Notes under the pieces: model-generated
Database searches by the model: none
What the model saw: only the letters and a program-made list of their open reading frames with translations
What the model was told of the DNA's origin: nothing
Position numbers and translations under genes: made by a program
Part shown: positions 54,208 to 62,412 of the stretch, in pieces
Layout: each line of letters opens with the position of its first letter
Position numbering within the stretch: position 1 is the first letter of the stretch
Source of the DNA: Aneurinibacillus uraniidurans
GTDB taxonomy: Bacteria; Bacillota; Bacilli; Aneurinibacillales; Aneurinibacillaceae
Direction: 5' to 3'
Length of the DNA: 64,000 nt
Assembly (NCBI RefSeq): GCF_028471905.1
Contig: NZ_CP116902.1
Location: 2,144,501 to 2,208,500, forward strand

Positions 54208-55028
54208 GCTGCCCCCAGCACCGCCATATACACCGGCTCAAGTATATTCTCCCACTCTTTCCTTGCCAGCCCGTTGAAATCTAGCACATACTGGCTGGCA
54301 AGTGCTTCTTTTACTCCTTTTCGTATATACGGCGTGTATACATTTGTTCCGTCCCGTATGTTTCGTATTTGTTCTACCTTTTTTTGTTTCATCGCTGTCC
54401 AGTCTATTATCACGGCCGCATAATAGTGCTTGTTCTGTTCCGGCGGACGGTTTCGTATCTGTGCCAACTCTACTTTCTCAACTGGCTTGTACACCATCTC
54501 AATGCGTGTTAACTCTCCTTCAATCTCGATCCCGTGCCTGTCCAAAAGCTCCTGCTTCTTATCGTACACCCGACAATAGCCATCCTGTTTTCGCTGGCGT
54601 GGCGCTCCAAAATACCGAGTCGTCTCATACAAGCGCAACACTCGCCGTACATCGCGGCTCATCATCACTACATTTTCTAGCGAAAACGGCACATCATACG
54701 CCATATCACAGCTTACAAAGTCTACTCTACTCGCTTTCTGTCCTAACCAGTCCCATATCTCGCTTAATCGTTTATAATATTCCGGTCGTGTCTCTAGACG
54801 TAACGTATGTAAAAATCCCTCCTTCTCCCGAAAGTTCTTGTAAAACACATGCAGATATTCCCCCTTTTCTAATCGTACATGAAACTGATAACAGTATAAT
54901 TTTCGGTATGTTCTCCAGCGCACCTTGTACTTCTGCAACAACACACGTATAAAAAAACGGTAAAAGACAGACAGCGGCACGTCTTTATATTCCAGCACAA
55001 TCTTGTCTACAGAAACGCTTGGTGTCAT
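54204..55028 (-). CDS. Rep-like replication initiator, copy 2
   Basis: A 274-residue counterpart of the unit 1 protein with the same motif series: VDFVSCDMAYDVPFS, TRYFGAPRQRKQDGYCRVYDK and LTRIEMVYKPVEKV. The Tyr of GYCRVYDK is a candidate nicking residue. Overall similarity to copy 1 is low, far below that of the transposase and recombinase pairs. The ATG at 55028 has a GAGGGGAGAATAGG site. Rep_trans-type initiator is the best call from motif order. Confidence 0.7.
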   Translation of the reverse strand: MTPSVSVDKIVLEYKDVPLSVFYRFFIRVLLQKYKVRWRTYRKLYCYQFHVRLEKGEYLHVFYKNFREKEGFLHTLRLETRPEYYKRLSEIWDWLGQKASRVDFVSCDMAYDVPFSLENVVMMSRDVRRVLRLYETTRYFGAPRQRKQDGYCRVYDKKQELLDRHGIEIEGELTRIEMVYKPVEKVELAQIRNRPPEQNKHYYAAVIIDWTAMKQKKVEQIRNIRDGTNVYTPYIRKGVKEALASQYVLDFNGLARKEWENILEPVYMAVLGAA

Positions 55029-55407
55029 TCCTATTCTCCCCTCTGCTTGCTACACTTTTTTTCATAGGATCTATAAAAACTTAGTACTTAGTGGACTATA
55101 TATTATATTCCCCCCCTTCCATTTTTGCGGCTTACAAAACAAAAAGCACCTGCATTACCCAGAAGGCAATCAAGTGCTCGAAGTGTGTTTGATAAGTTTT
55201 TGCAAGTGTAGAAGTTTTCGAAGGATGCGGACAATCCGCAAGCTACGCAGATGCGTAGGATATGGGTAGAAGTATGACACATGTCCCATCTAGTGTCAAG
55301 AATACTGTTTATACCTACGAGCACTTTCGCTCACGCCGTTTCTTCCCCGATCCGGTGTGTTCCGTGGGATTTCTTGTAGAACAACCTGTATGCCCGGTTC
55401 TCGTGGG
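55029..55407. other. Noncoding stretch with terminator and tandem perfect hairpins
   Basis: A minus-strand terminator-like hairpin is at 55140-55182 (AGCACTTGATTGCC with GCAGGTGCT, then TTTTTG). Two adjacent perfect hairpins follow: TGCGGA-CAA-TCCGCA (55226-55240) and CTACGC-AGAT-GCGTAG (55243-55258). No gene is seen. Confidence 0.55.
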
Positions 55408-55836
55408 TTATCGCTGTGCCCTCGTGCAAATCTGTTTAAGCATTTTCCCTTGTATCCTTGTTACTGCATTCTCAATCTTAATATAACGGAAAAAGTCTAT
55501 TTCTTCTCGGCTTCGCTGCATCATTCTTGCTATACGTACCTCTTCCATGACATAAGGATTATTGATTCGTTGGTGAGGTTGTAAGCTATGTCGTTGCCGT
55601 AGCTTGTTTTGTTCTTGTGCTGTTAGCTTCTCCCACGTTATGGTTTCATACTCCCCTGTGGTAATCCTCGCTTTGTTGCCTGCGGCATTTTTGTTTCTAC
55701 ACAACTTTTCCCGGTCTTTTGGACCTGTACTTTTTCCACCGTGCATCCGGCATCTTCCGTTTTTCATCGGGATGTTTTGGCACCTTGTTCCTTTTCTAGT
55801 TGTTGCTCCGCAGGTAGTTGTTTGTCCTCGCATCAT
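55408..55836 (-). CDS. HGG-motif phage small-terminase-like protein
   Basis: A 142-residue basic protein. The N-terminus has a Cys/His cluster CGATTRKGTRCQNIPMKNGRC running to RMHGGKSTGPKD, a signature seen in phage small terminase subunits and related proteins of Bacillales. The remainder is helical (EKLTAQEQNKLRQRHSLQ, VRIARMMQRSREEIDFF). It is shorter than usual terminase subunits and no phage genes surround it, so it is a remnant or a repurposed DNA-binding protein. The ATG at 55836 follows CGGAGGACTAGAACG. Confidence 0.6.
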   Translation of the reverse strand: MMRGQTTTCGATTRKGTRCQNIPMKNGRCRMHGGKSTGPKDREKLCRNKNAAGNKARITTGEYETITWEKLTAQEQNKLRQRHSLQPHQRINNPYVMEEVRIARMMQRSREEIDFFRYIKIENAVTRIQGKMLKQICTRAQR

Positions 55837-55942
55837 CGTTCTAGTCCTCCGTAACTTGCATAGGGTTTGTGTATGAAAATTTTAGGCGAAAAGAAACCCC
55901 AGACGAATATTGGTAATCGTTTGGGGTAGGTAATAGTTTTAA

Positions 55943-56431
55943 TCATTCGTTTTTGTTTTCGATACTTTTTAGATATTCCTCCAAAAATAACCTATCATCT
56001 TCATCTTTTGGGATAAGGCCTAAATATTTATGTTCCCAAATAATACCTCTTTCATCATCATCTGCATCCGATAAGTCTTCATAATCATAGTCGATTTTAA
56101 AATTACCCTTATTATCAAAAATAAAAGTGATATTTGTCCAAGGTTCTTGTCCATTGTTCTTAAACTCATACCACAATTCTTCCAAACCATCTAACAACTG
56201 CCGCCATAATTCTACGTACTCTTCTTCATCTATTCCAAATAGGTTTGGAATATCATGGCTATATGTTGGAATATCATTATTATTTGGGTAATAATAAAAG
56301 AATGACGTTCTTACATCCTCAGTTATCTCACCGTATATAAATACCTTGAACCACTCTTCTGGTATTGTTTCAATTACGGTCTGTGCAATTTTTTGATAAA
56401 TGCTATTCAATCTTATTTCATCCATATTCAA
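55943..56431 (-). CDS. YezG/DUF600-family immunity protein
   Basis: A 162-residue acidic protein with the DUF600 pattern LNSIYQKIAQTVIETIPEEW, FFYYYPNNND and WYEFKNNGQEPWTNITFIF. B. subtilis YezG neutralises the nuclease domain of YeeF, and this gene follows a toxin with the same kind of DNA/RNA non-specific endonuclease domain. Its ATG overlaps the toxin stop (ATGA), giving coupled expression. Confidence 0.88.
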   Translation of the reverse strand: MNMDEIRLNSIYQKIAQTVIETIPEEWFKVFIYGEITEDVRTSFFYYYPNNNDIPTYSHDIPNLFGIDEEEYVELWRQLLDGLEELWYEFKNNGQEPWTNITFIFDNKGNFKIDYDYEDLSDADDDERGIIWEHKYLGLIPKDEDDRLFLEEYLKSIENKNE

Positions 56432-57852
56432 ATTCCTCCAGGCTTATTTTTGAATTCTTTGAGTTTCCATTTCCCATCACCAATTTTATACTTTATATCA
56501 AAACTTACAGGACGCTGTGAATTCCCTTGATACCTAGGAGTTATTTTCACCTCCACACTTTTTTTCTGATCAAGCGCTTGAGCCCACTTATTCTCAAGCT
56601 TTTTCCATTCTCCTCTGTTCAGATTTGAATTCATAGGAACCATGTTGTCAAGACCGCCTGAACCCTTAAATCTAGTTGCTATTAAATGTCCGCCATCATC
56701 GTCTGCTAATCTATCGTTTCTACCAGCCACTTTCTGAGCATGGTTATTTCTTTTACTTTCTTCTAATTTAAGTTTTCCTTCACAACTTATTATACGTCCA
56801 TTACTGTCTGTCTTATAAGTATGACCTGCTTCAGTGGTATATTCAACATTTGGTTTTAGGACTTTGTTTCGTCCCTGTCTAGTGTATTGTTCACCATCAC
56901 TTTTTACCTTGGTATGAGTATTACCTGTTCCACCATTAGGTTTACCCTTCCCCTCAGTATTTTCCTGTTTCTTCTTATCATTATCAGAATGGGAGTTCTT
57001 TTTATCACCTGGCTTAGAGTTTCCATTGTTAAATTTTAACCCTTCTCCCGCGCATACCTTAAGCGCTTTTCCCACCACCCTAGTCACATAGGATGTTGCT
57101 ACGTCTCCCGTAACGGCACCTAATGTTTTAGATATTCCATCCTTCTCGATCCTTTCTTGTATCTCCAAGGCTTCCTTGTCGACATCCCTCCAGAACTCTT
57201 GAACAGCATTCTGATACTGCCTATAGCTTTCTGCCGGATTTGTTATCGTAGTCCATGCCTCTCTAGCAGCCCTAATTGCTCCATACTCATTCGCTATATA
57301 TCCAACGCCTATTATCGCCCCTACAGGATTCTCACAGATTGCCTTCCCACTATCATACATTGATTTCCCATTTTGGAAAACTTGCTGCACAAATCCTTCA
57401 CCAAAATTATAGGCTTCATTCAGTAAATCCTCCAAAGAGAGCTCTTGTCCGTCATTCTCAATGCTAATCGTACCCCCATTGGAACATATCACCGTCGATT
57501 TAATCGATAGCGCCGGAGATCCTTCCACTTCTTTGTCATCTCTACCATTTATCCACGGCTTTTCGATCACGGGTGTACAAGTAACAGGCCGGAGTTCTGC
57601 TGCTTGTACTTTTGGATTCGATGAACTCGTACAGAACTTAAACGGCTTAATATTTTCGCCCACCTTATAGTCCTGTATATTCATCTGTGGCTTATCCTTT
57701 ACGCATACCCCATGAGATACAGGCAATTCAAGTTTTTGTGTTCCACCTCCACAGCCACTACATCGAATCGTCGCCCCTACTACAACATAACTCTCCTCTT
57801 CCTGTTCGTCTTTAGTCTGAAAGTACTGTAAAACATCAGCACGGTCAGCCAC
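56428..57852 (-). CDS. Complete polymorphic toxin: DUF4280 PAAR-like N-terminus, DNA/RNA endonuclease C-terminus
   Basis: A 474-residue effector. Residues about 20-135 are a DUF4280 (PAAR-like) spike-tip domain with ATIRCSGCGGGTQKLELPVS and VTCTPVIEKPWINGRDD. A helical middle region (about 140-265) and a Lys/Asn/Gly-rich linker containing GGTGNTHT follow. The C-terminus is a DNA/RNA non-specific endonuclease with the DGGHLIA metal motif (DRGH type) and MVPMNSNLNRGEW. The GGTGNT linker is the same position at which the two orphan C-termini begin. It is adjacent to spike and pentapeptide genes and to a YezG-like immunity gene. It is the only cassette here with its delivery domain. Confidence 0.9.
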   Translation of the reverse strand: MADRADVLQYFQTKDEQEEESYVVVGATIRCSGCGGGTQKLELPVSHGVCVKDKPQMNIQDYKVGENIKPFKFCTSSSNPKVQAAELRPVTCTPVIEKPWINGRDDKEVEGSPALSIKSTVICSNGGTISIENDGQELSLEDLLNEAYNFGEGFVQQVFQNGKSMYDSGKAICENPVGAIIGVGYIANEYGAIRAAREAWTTITNPAESYRQYQNAVQEFWRDVDKEALEIQERIEKDGISKTLGAVTGDVATSYVTRVVGKALKVCAGEGLKFNNGNSKPGDKKNSHSDNDKKKQENTEGKGKPNGGTGNTHTKVKSDGEQYTRQGRNKVLKPNVEYTTEAGHTYKTDSNGRIISCEGKLKLEESKRNNHAQKVAGRNDRLADDDGGHLIATRFKGSGGLDNMVPMNSNLNRGEWKKLENKWAQALDQKKSVEVKITPRYQGNSQRPVSFDIKYKIGDGKWKLKEFKNKPGGI

Positions 57853-57871
57853 CCTTCTTCCCCCTTCCCTG

Positions 57872-58363
57872 TTACGATTCCAGCTCCACCCGCTTCAACC
57901 GAATCCCCAGACACTCTCGTCTCAACAAGCTTTCTGCCACAGTGAGATTCACCACGATCGACCGTTCCCGAATTCCTGCAATCGTGAACATCGGATACCC
58001 CTTGATCGGTTCTTCTTCCAAGACCAGCCGCTTCACCGTACCATCCCGATGAAATTCGCTTTTCGCAGACAAACATTCCACATGTGGGGGCATGACATGC
58101 CAGTATACCTCCTGCTTCCCCTCGTTTCGATCGACGAGAACGACCAGCTTCACCGGCACATACGGATCGTGCATCGTCACCACTCTCTTCATCCGATCAG
58201 ACAGAATCGGAAGTGGGCGCTCGATGAAATCGACAAATTCGCCTGACTCTCGAACCGGAATTTGAACGACAGGAGGGTCTTTCTCCTCCATGATCTGGGA
58301 GATTCCCACTGGCTCAACCGCATTTGGAACTCGTTCATCCTGGACGATCCTAAAATATCGCAT
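57872..58363 (-). CDS. Small uncharacterised protein of the delivery cluster
   Basis: A 163-residue protein starting MRYFRIVQDERVPNAVEPVG, with alternating beta-like segments (VPVKLVVLVDRNEG, KGYPMFTIAGIRERSIVVNL) and a final LGIRLKRVELES. No family is recognised. It lies 17 bp after the pentapeptide gene and 19 bp before the toxin gene, so it is probably an accessory or chaperone of the effector. ATG at 58363 follows AGGGGAGGAAACC. Confidence 0.65.
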   Translation of the reverse strand: MRYFRIVQDERVPNAVEPVGISQIMEEKDPPVVQIPVRESGEFVDFIERPLPILSDRMKRVVTMHDPYVPVKLVVLVDRNEGKQEVYWHVMPPHVECLSAKSEFHRDGTVKRLVLEEEPIKGYPMFTIAGIRERSIVVNLTVAESLLRRECLGIRLKRVELES

Positions 58364-58379
58364 TGGTTTCCTCCCCTTG

Positions 58380-59513
58380 TCACGATCTCCATATGACTCC
58401 GGCTCGCTGCCTATCATCCAGCACGATGGTGTCACGATCCTTCTCTGAAAACTGGGCCTGTTCTACATTCGCTCCGGTGAAATTGGTGTCCGTCAGCTTC
58501 GCCCCTGTAAATACCGCTCCCGTAAGATTCGCCCCACTGAAATCCGCACCGCTTAGGTCCGCACCCGCAAAATTCACCGCTTGAAATCCCGGTCGGGTCC
58601 AGTCAGAAGAATCGAGCAGCCCCCGTACGCCTTCCACCTGATGAAAAATCGCTCCCCGGAGATTGCTACCGCCGAAATTCGCTTCATGAATAAGACTGGA
58701 GCTGAAGTTCGCTCCTTCCAGACAGGCCTTCATGAAGTTTGTCCCGACTAGTACACATTGGCACAGGTTACTGTGGGATAAGGTGCTATGGCGTACGTCC
58801 GTGTAGCGCAAGTCGATGCCTGCATACTCCCCATCAAACAAGTCCAGGTTAGCAAACACTTCATAGGCGTACACTCCCTCTTCCTTTTCCTCCAACCATT
58901 CTTTCATCACGCTGGCGTCTTTCTCGCGCGTATCTTCCTTGTATACCACTTCACTAGAATCCAGGTATTCCCCGACGCGGACCTCTAGCTCCTCTTCTTT
59001 TTTGATCTCCCGATATTCGGCTACCTGGAGTGCCTGTGGCATCGCATATCGGGCCAGACTTACCATATACGCGTTATACTTTTTCGCTTCTTTTCGCTTC
59101 AACCGCTCAATATCTGGTACCGTAATCTTTCCCATATAGGCTTTCGCTTCTCGTTCCAGCTCATATCCCCACACATCCAAAAAATGAAAGGCCCAGCTCG
59201 CATCATACTCTTCCTGGCATTCCATCCGGTCGAAAAACCACCCTCGATCCGAAGCGTCGATCAGATAGTAATAGCGTCCCTCCATCATCTCCGTCCGCAG
59301 CATCGAGTACGTAATATACCCGATCTTCCCTTTTTCTCCTTGCGCTTGTTTTGTCTGTATCCTGCGGCAAAGCAGTTGAAAGGACCGAATAAACGCCTCT
59401 GCATGTTCATCCTTATGCCTGTGAAAATGCTGTTCTAGCTTCCCTACTGTTTCCTGACTTTTCGGTTGGGCTACCTCTTCTATAAATCGAGCAAGCGCTT
59501 CTTCTTTTCTCAT
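58380..59513 (-). CDS. Pentapeptide-repeat protein, possible effector adaptor
   Basis: A 377-residue protein. The N-terminal 220 residues are helical and charged with several Trp/Tyr-rich segments (DASWAFHFLDVWGYELEREA). The C-terminal 150 residues are pentapeptide repeats (YAGIDLRYTDVRHSTLSHSN, FAGADLSGADFSGANLTGAV) ending before a short tail. In Gram-negative type VI systems, adaptors fused to pentapeptide repeats load effectors on VgrG/PAAR; the position between a VgrG-like gene and a PAAR-like toxin fits such a role here. ATG at 59513 follows AGGGGGCAGGC. Confidence 0.78.
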   Translation of the reverse strand: MRKEEALARFIEEVAQPKSQETVGKLEQHFHRHKDEHAEAFIRSFQLLCRRIQTKQAQGEKGKIGYITYSMLRTEMMEGRYYYLIDASDRGWFFDRMECQEEYDASWAFHFLDVWGYELEREAKAYMGKITVPDIERLKRKEAKKYNAYMVSLARYAMPQALQVAEYREIKKEEELEVRVGEYLDSSEVVYKEDTREKDASVMKEWLEEKEEGVYAYEVFANLDLFDGEYAGIDLRYTDVRHSTLSHSNLCQCVLVGTNFMKACLEGANFSSSLIHEANFGGSNLRGAIFHQVEGVRGLLDSSDWTRPGFQAVNFAGADLSGADFSGANLTGAVFTGAKLTDTNFTGANVEQAQFSEKDRDTIVLDDRQRAGVIWRS

Positions 59514-59527
59514 CTGCCTGCCCCCTA

Positions 59528-60952
59528 CTAGTTCGTCTTTAATTCCTTGCCCGTAATGCTCGTGTCTCCATTCATCGTAATGTTGCTCTCCTGACACGTG
59601 AGCGTAATTTCGTCTTTGGCCGAGATGATGACTTTCTTTTGCGCGTTCATTTGAATGTTTTGCTGCGAGATGATTTTGATGTTCTTGGTGCTGAAGATTT
59701 GGATGCCGTCTTTTTCATGCAATCTGATGAAAATTTCATCATCCTTGGCGGAGATCACAATCGCATCCGGACTTAACATGACCTCTTTCCCTGCTGCGGT
59801 TCGGAAGTATTTCACATCCGGGTCCCCTACTTTATTACTGTTCGTTGCACTCGAATCGTTTCGGATGGAGCGAACCGCCAAACCTTCTTCTTCCTTCTGA
59901 CTGGGAAAGTATACGTGAACTACATCACCCAGCTCGGGCATACAGTACCAGCCGCTGTGTCCTTCTGCCGTATACGTTGGAGAATAGTGAAACCACCACG
60001 CTTCCGATACGGATTGTTCTTTGTCAATCTTCAGATGCAGTTTCACGTTGTCTTTCTCTACTTGGATGACTTTCCCTTGAATGGATACTCCCGTGATATC
60101 CGTCTGATATCTCGTATTTTGGCTCGTCCCTTTTTGGGAGCACAAAATGTACCGATGCTTTAACAAGCTATTGGTCATCTGCGTATACGCTTCTGATACG
60201 AGAAGTGTTTTGCCTTTAAAGCTCACGCGGTCTCCAATGTGCAGCACCTTATCCGTCTCGACTTCATAATAGATGAAGTCATTTTCATGGATCCCTGGAA
60301 TGTAGTTATCCGAGGAAACACGGAAATCCGCTATTTTTTTTCTTACACTGTAATGAAAGTCCTCTAGCTTACCTTTCGTCGGTCCATCCGGCACACCGAA
60401 GTAAAACTTCGGGTTGTCAAATGTCGAGGCAGGCACGAGTCCTGTATGAAACCGGGATGCCAGGCGCTGCAAGAACTGCCAATCCGTTTCCTGGTACTGC
60501 ATCGTAAATGTTTTAAGCAGCGCACCATGAGAAACCACGTCCATAACATCCACACCGGAATAACCCGCTACAACTTTTTGTAACAATGCCCCATACGGCA
60601 TGTTCTTGTTTTGAAACGAACGACTTTTGCGTTTCACATCCAGATTGTACGTATGGGAGGCGGCTTCGACCTCGATATAATAAACATCCCGCACAGCCCG
60701 AATGCCCACATTCAAGACAATCCCTGAAAAGAGCGGAATACTTCCTGCCTTCTCATCCCGTTGATTTACTTTGATTTTCGTTTGGGCTTCTGTCATTTGT
60801 ACATAGCTGTCTTTTAGCTTCTCCGGTACAATCCCTGTAAAGTAAAGTCGGGCATGTTCATTGATTTTTTTCGTGATGGTCAGCTCCAATATGTGCGTTA
60901 ACTCATACGGCGCAATCTGTAAATTATGATAGGCGATCACCGAAAGACTCAT
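59528..60952 (-). CDS. VgrG/Pvc8-like spike protein, copy 2
   Basis: A 474-residue spike-type protein. Its gp27-like part contains SFQNKNMPYGALLQKVVAGY and YQETDWQFLQRLASRFHTGL, the OB-fold GVSIQGKVIQVEKDNVKLHL and WYCMPELGDVVHVYFPS, and short C-terminal beta repeats (NIKIISQQNIQMNAQKKVII, ITLTCQESNITMNGDTSI). It is closely related to the copy at 42757 but lacks that copy's 130-residue tail. The ATG at 60952 overlaps the upstream gene stop. It likely forms a trimeric spike receiving the PAAR-like toxin tip. Confidence 0.85.
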   Translation of the reverse strand: MSLSVIAYHNLQIAPYELTHILELTITKKINEHARLYFTGIVPEKLKDSYVQMTEAQTKIKVNQRDEKAGSIPLFSGIVLNVGIRAVRDVYYIEVEAASHTYNLDVKRKSRSFQNKNMPYGALLQKVVAGYSGVDVMDVVSHGALLKTFTMQYQETDWQFLQRLASRFHTGLVPASTFDNPKFYFGVPDGPTKGKLEDFHYSVRKKIADFRVSSDNYIPGIHENDFIYYEVETDKVLHIGDRVSFKGKTLLVSEAYTQMTNSLLKHRYILCSQKGTSQNTRYQTDITGVSIQGKVIQVEKDNVKLHLKIDKEQSVSEAWWFHYSPTYTAEGHSGWYCMPELGDVVHVYFPSQKEEEGLAVRSIRNDSSATNSNKVGDPDVKYFRTAAGKEVMLSPDAIVISAKDDEIFIRLHEKDGIQIFSTKNIKIISQQNIQMNAQKKVIISAKDEITLTCQESNITMNGDTSITGKELKTN

Positions 60953-61605
60953 CTTTTTTCCTCTCCCTTCTCGTTCGCATGCAGGGTTAGTGAATCCATT
61001 ATCCCTCTTGCAATGGGCCTCCAATCTTTCCTTTCTTCTTCTGGGCAATTGAAGGTGCAGAGGAGAACCCGTTCGTCCAGTTCGGCAAAAAAGAACAAAT
61101 TATATAGCGTATCATCCCAAACGGGAACGATGAATTCACAAAAACCGATGCGTTTTTCTCGCACGTTTCTCACACCTTGTTCTAACCAGCGAGCCAATGG
61201 TTGCGTTCGTTTCAAAATTTGGATCATATCGTTCGTAAACGTCTCCATATCTTCTTCGCGCAACGCGCTTTCCGTATGGTTGAATGCGATTGTAATGGAA
61301 AAGTTTTCATTCCCATAAATGACAGTCGGCCTTTTCTCCGATGCGTATTTGACAGCCGCCATTTCAGGAGGCATGAGGGAAAACGTCTTTGGCAACGGAA
61401 CGCTAATCTTATTTTCAAGCAGGCTTTTCTCTTCAAAGGCCAGGATGTCACCTTTGATTTTTATTATCCTTTGAGGCGTCTGTTGTTGTGCCGAGTCATC
61501 CGTATGACTTTTTGTTTCATGTCGGGCCTTATCTTTCTGCCTGTCGCTCATTACTTCTACAATCTTCTCATCCATATATTCCATCAGGCATCTCATCCCT
61601 TCCAC
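60949..61605 (-). CDS. Uncharacterised protein of the delivery cluster
   Basis: A protein of up to 218 residues. An acidic/Lys-rich N-terminus leads into a mixed alpha/beta domain (SVPLPKTFSLMPPEMAAVKY, NFSITIAFNHTESALREEDM, FCEFIVPVWDDTLYNLFFFA). No known family is recognised. The start is unclear: GTG at 61605 or the ATG pair further in, since translation is probably coupled to the upstream gene three bases away. The four-base overlap with the VgrG-like gene shows it belongs to the same operon. Confidence 0.68.
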   Translation of the reverse strand: MEGMRCLMEYMDEKIVEVMSDRQKDKARHETKSHTDDSAQQQTPQRIIKIKGDILAFEEKSLLENKISVPLPKTFSLMPPEMAAVKYASEKRPTVIYGNENFSITIAFNHTESALREEDMETFTNDMIQILKRTQPLARWLEQGVRNVREKRIGFCEFIVPVWDDTLYNLFFFAELDERVLLCTFNCPEEERKDWRPIARGIMDSLTLHANEKGEEKR

Positions 61606-61608
61606 TAC

Positions 61609-62412
61609 TCAGTCGATAATAATCCGCTGCGGTACGCCACCCACTCGCTTCGTCCTCCGTCCCCCCTTCGTATCTGCCAGAATATACGCCAAATATTTGT
61701 GGATCTGCACGTTCGAATAGTCCGTATAGTCGATGCCCATCCGGATTGCTAGATAGTGCAAGAGTAGCTCCCGGTTTATGGTTTCCCCCTTCATGCATTG
61801 CATGGCAAAACTAATATCATACGGATCAGAGCTACCGCTCTTCAACATGTCTGTAGCAAAATACCGTAACATAACCGGACTCAGCGTGCTGTTACCAAAG
61901 CTGGCATGCTCCACATGAATCAGATTGATCGTATTGTACTCGGTCGCAAAATCATCGAAGTCCTGGTATGTCGCCCGCAGACGCGCTCCTTTCTTCAGCT
62001 TAAACCGTCCCAATTCTCGCTCATCGTGCTGAATCTGAAGCTGATCATCCAATACAATTTCCGTACTGTATGATATAAAATCTGGCGAGACCACTTCTTC
62101 TATGAACCGGATTTTGAGCACCGTTTCTGTGCCAATTGCATAATACGGAAGCGAATACTCGCTCTCCAGCATATACATCCGACCCTTGTGCTTAACGATT
62201 CCTCTTGTAATCGTCAAGTGGTCGTCTCCTACTTGTACATTTGCGCCTGCGATAATGCCATCTGAATACGACTCGTACTGAATATCGAAGAAGGTACGCG
62301 GATAATCCCGAATATTCTCCAGCATTTCTTTTTTCAGAATTCTTCCTTTCGCAAAGCTTGGATACACATGCGTAAACAGTATCGTTTCCTCCCTTCGCCT
62401 TGTTACTTCCAT
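61609..62412 (-). CDS. Uncharacterised, fibre/baseplate-like protein of the delivery cluster
   Basis: A 267-residue beta-rich protein. The first half (GIIAGANVQVGDDHLTITRG, VKHKGRMYMLESEYSLPYY) resembles the strand pattern of phage tail-fibre or baseplate proteins that present a structured loop, but no domain can be named. The C-terminal third is helical (INRELLLHYLAIRMGIDYTD). It overlaps the upstream ATPase-like gene by ten bases and lies three bases before the next gene. Confidence 0.62.
   Translation of the reverse strand: MEVTRRREETILFTHVYPSFAKGRILKKEMLENIRDYPRTFFDIQYESYSDGIIAGANVQVGDDHLTITRGIVKHKGRMYMLESEYSLPYYAIGTETVLKIRFIEEVVSPDFISYSTEIVLDDQLQIQHDERELGRFKLKKGARLRATYQDFDDFATEYNTINLIHVEHASFGNSTLSPVMLRYFATDMLKSGSSDPYDISFAMQCMKGETINRELLLHYLAIRMGIDYTDYSNVQIHKYLAYILADTKGGRRTKRVGGVPQRIIID

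Larger units (their letters stand above)
51544..55260 (-). mobile_element. Mobile unit 2: IS110 transposase, serine recombinase, XRE, Rep
   Basis: The proximal junction reads ACCCGTCCC|CT as in unit 1, followed by an imperfect hairpin GTTGTA...TACAAC (51548-51571). Contents and orientations are identical to unit 1. The distal end is not defined by any repeat; I place it tentatively after the tandem hairpins at 55226-55258. Nucleotide sequence is clearly diverged from unit 1, so this is not a recent duplication. Confidence 0.65.

Noticed and set aside
53300-54952. Long plus-strand frames opposite recombinase and rep copy 2
   Set aside because: Composition (Ser/Pro/Leu/His-rich) is that of antisense frames; the minus-strand genes have catalytic motifs and good starts.
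55103-55324. 73-aa minus-strand frame near unit 2
   Set aside because: It crosses the tandem hairpins and the terminator-like hairpin and has no ribosome binding site.
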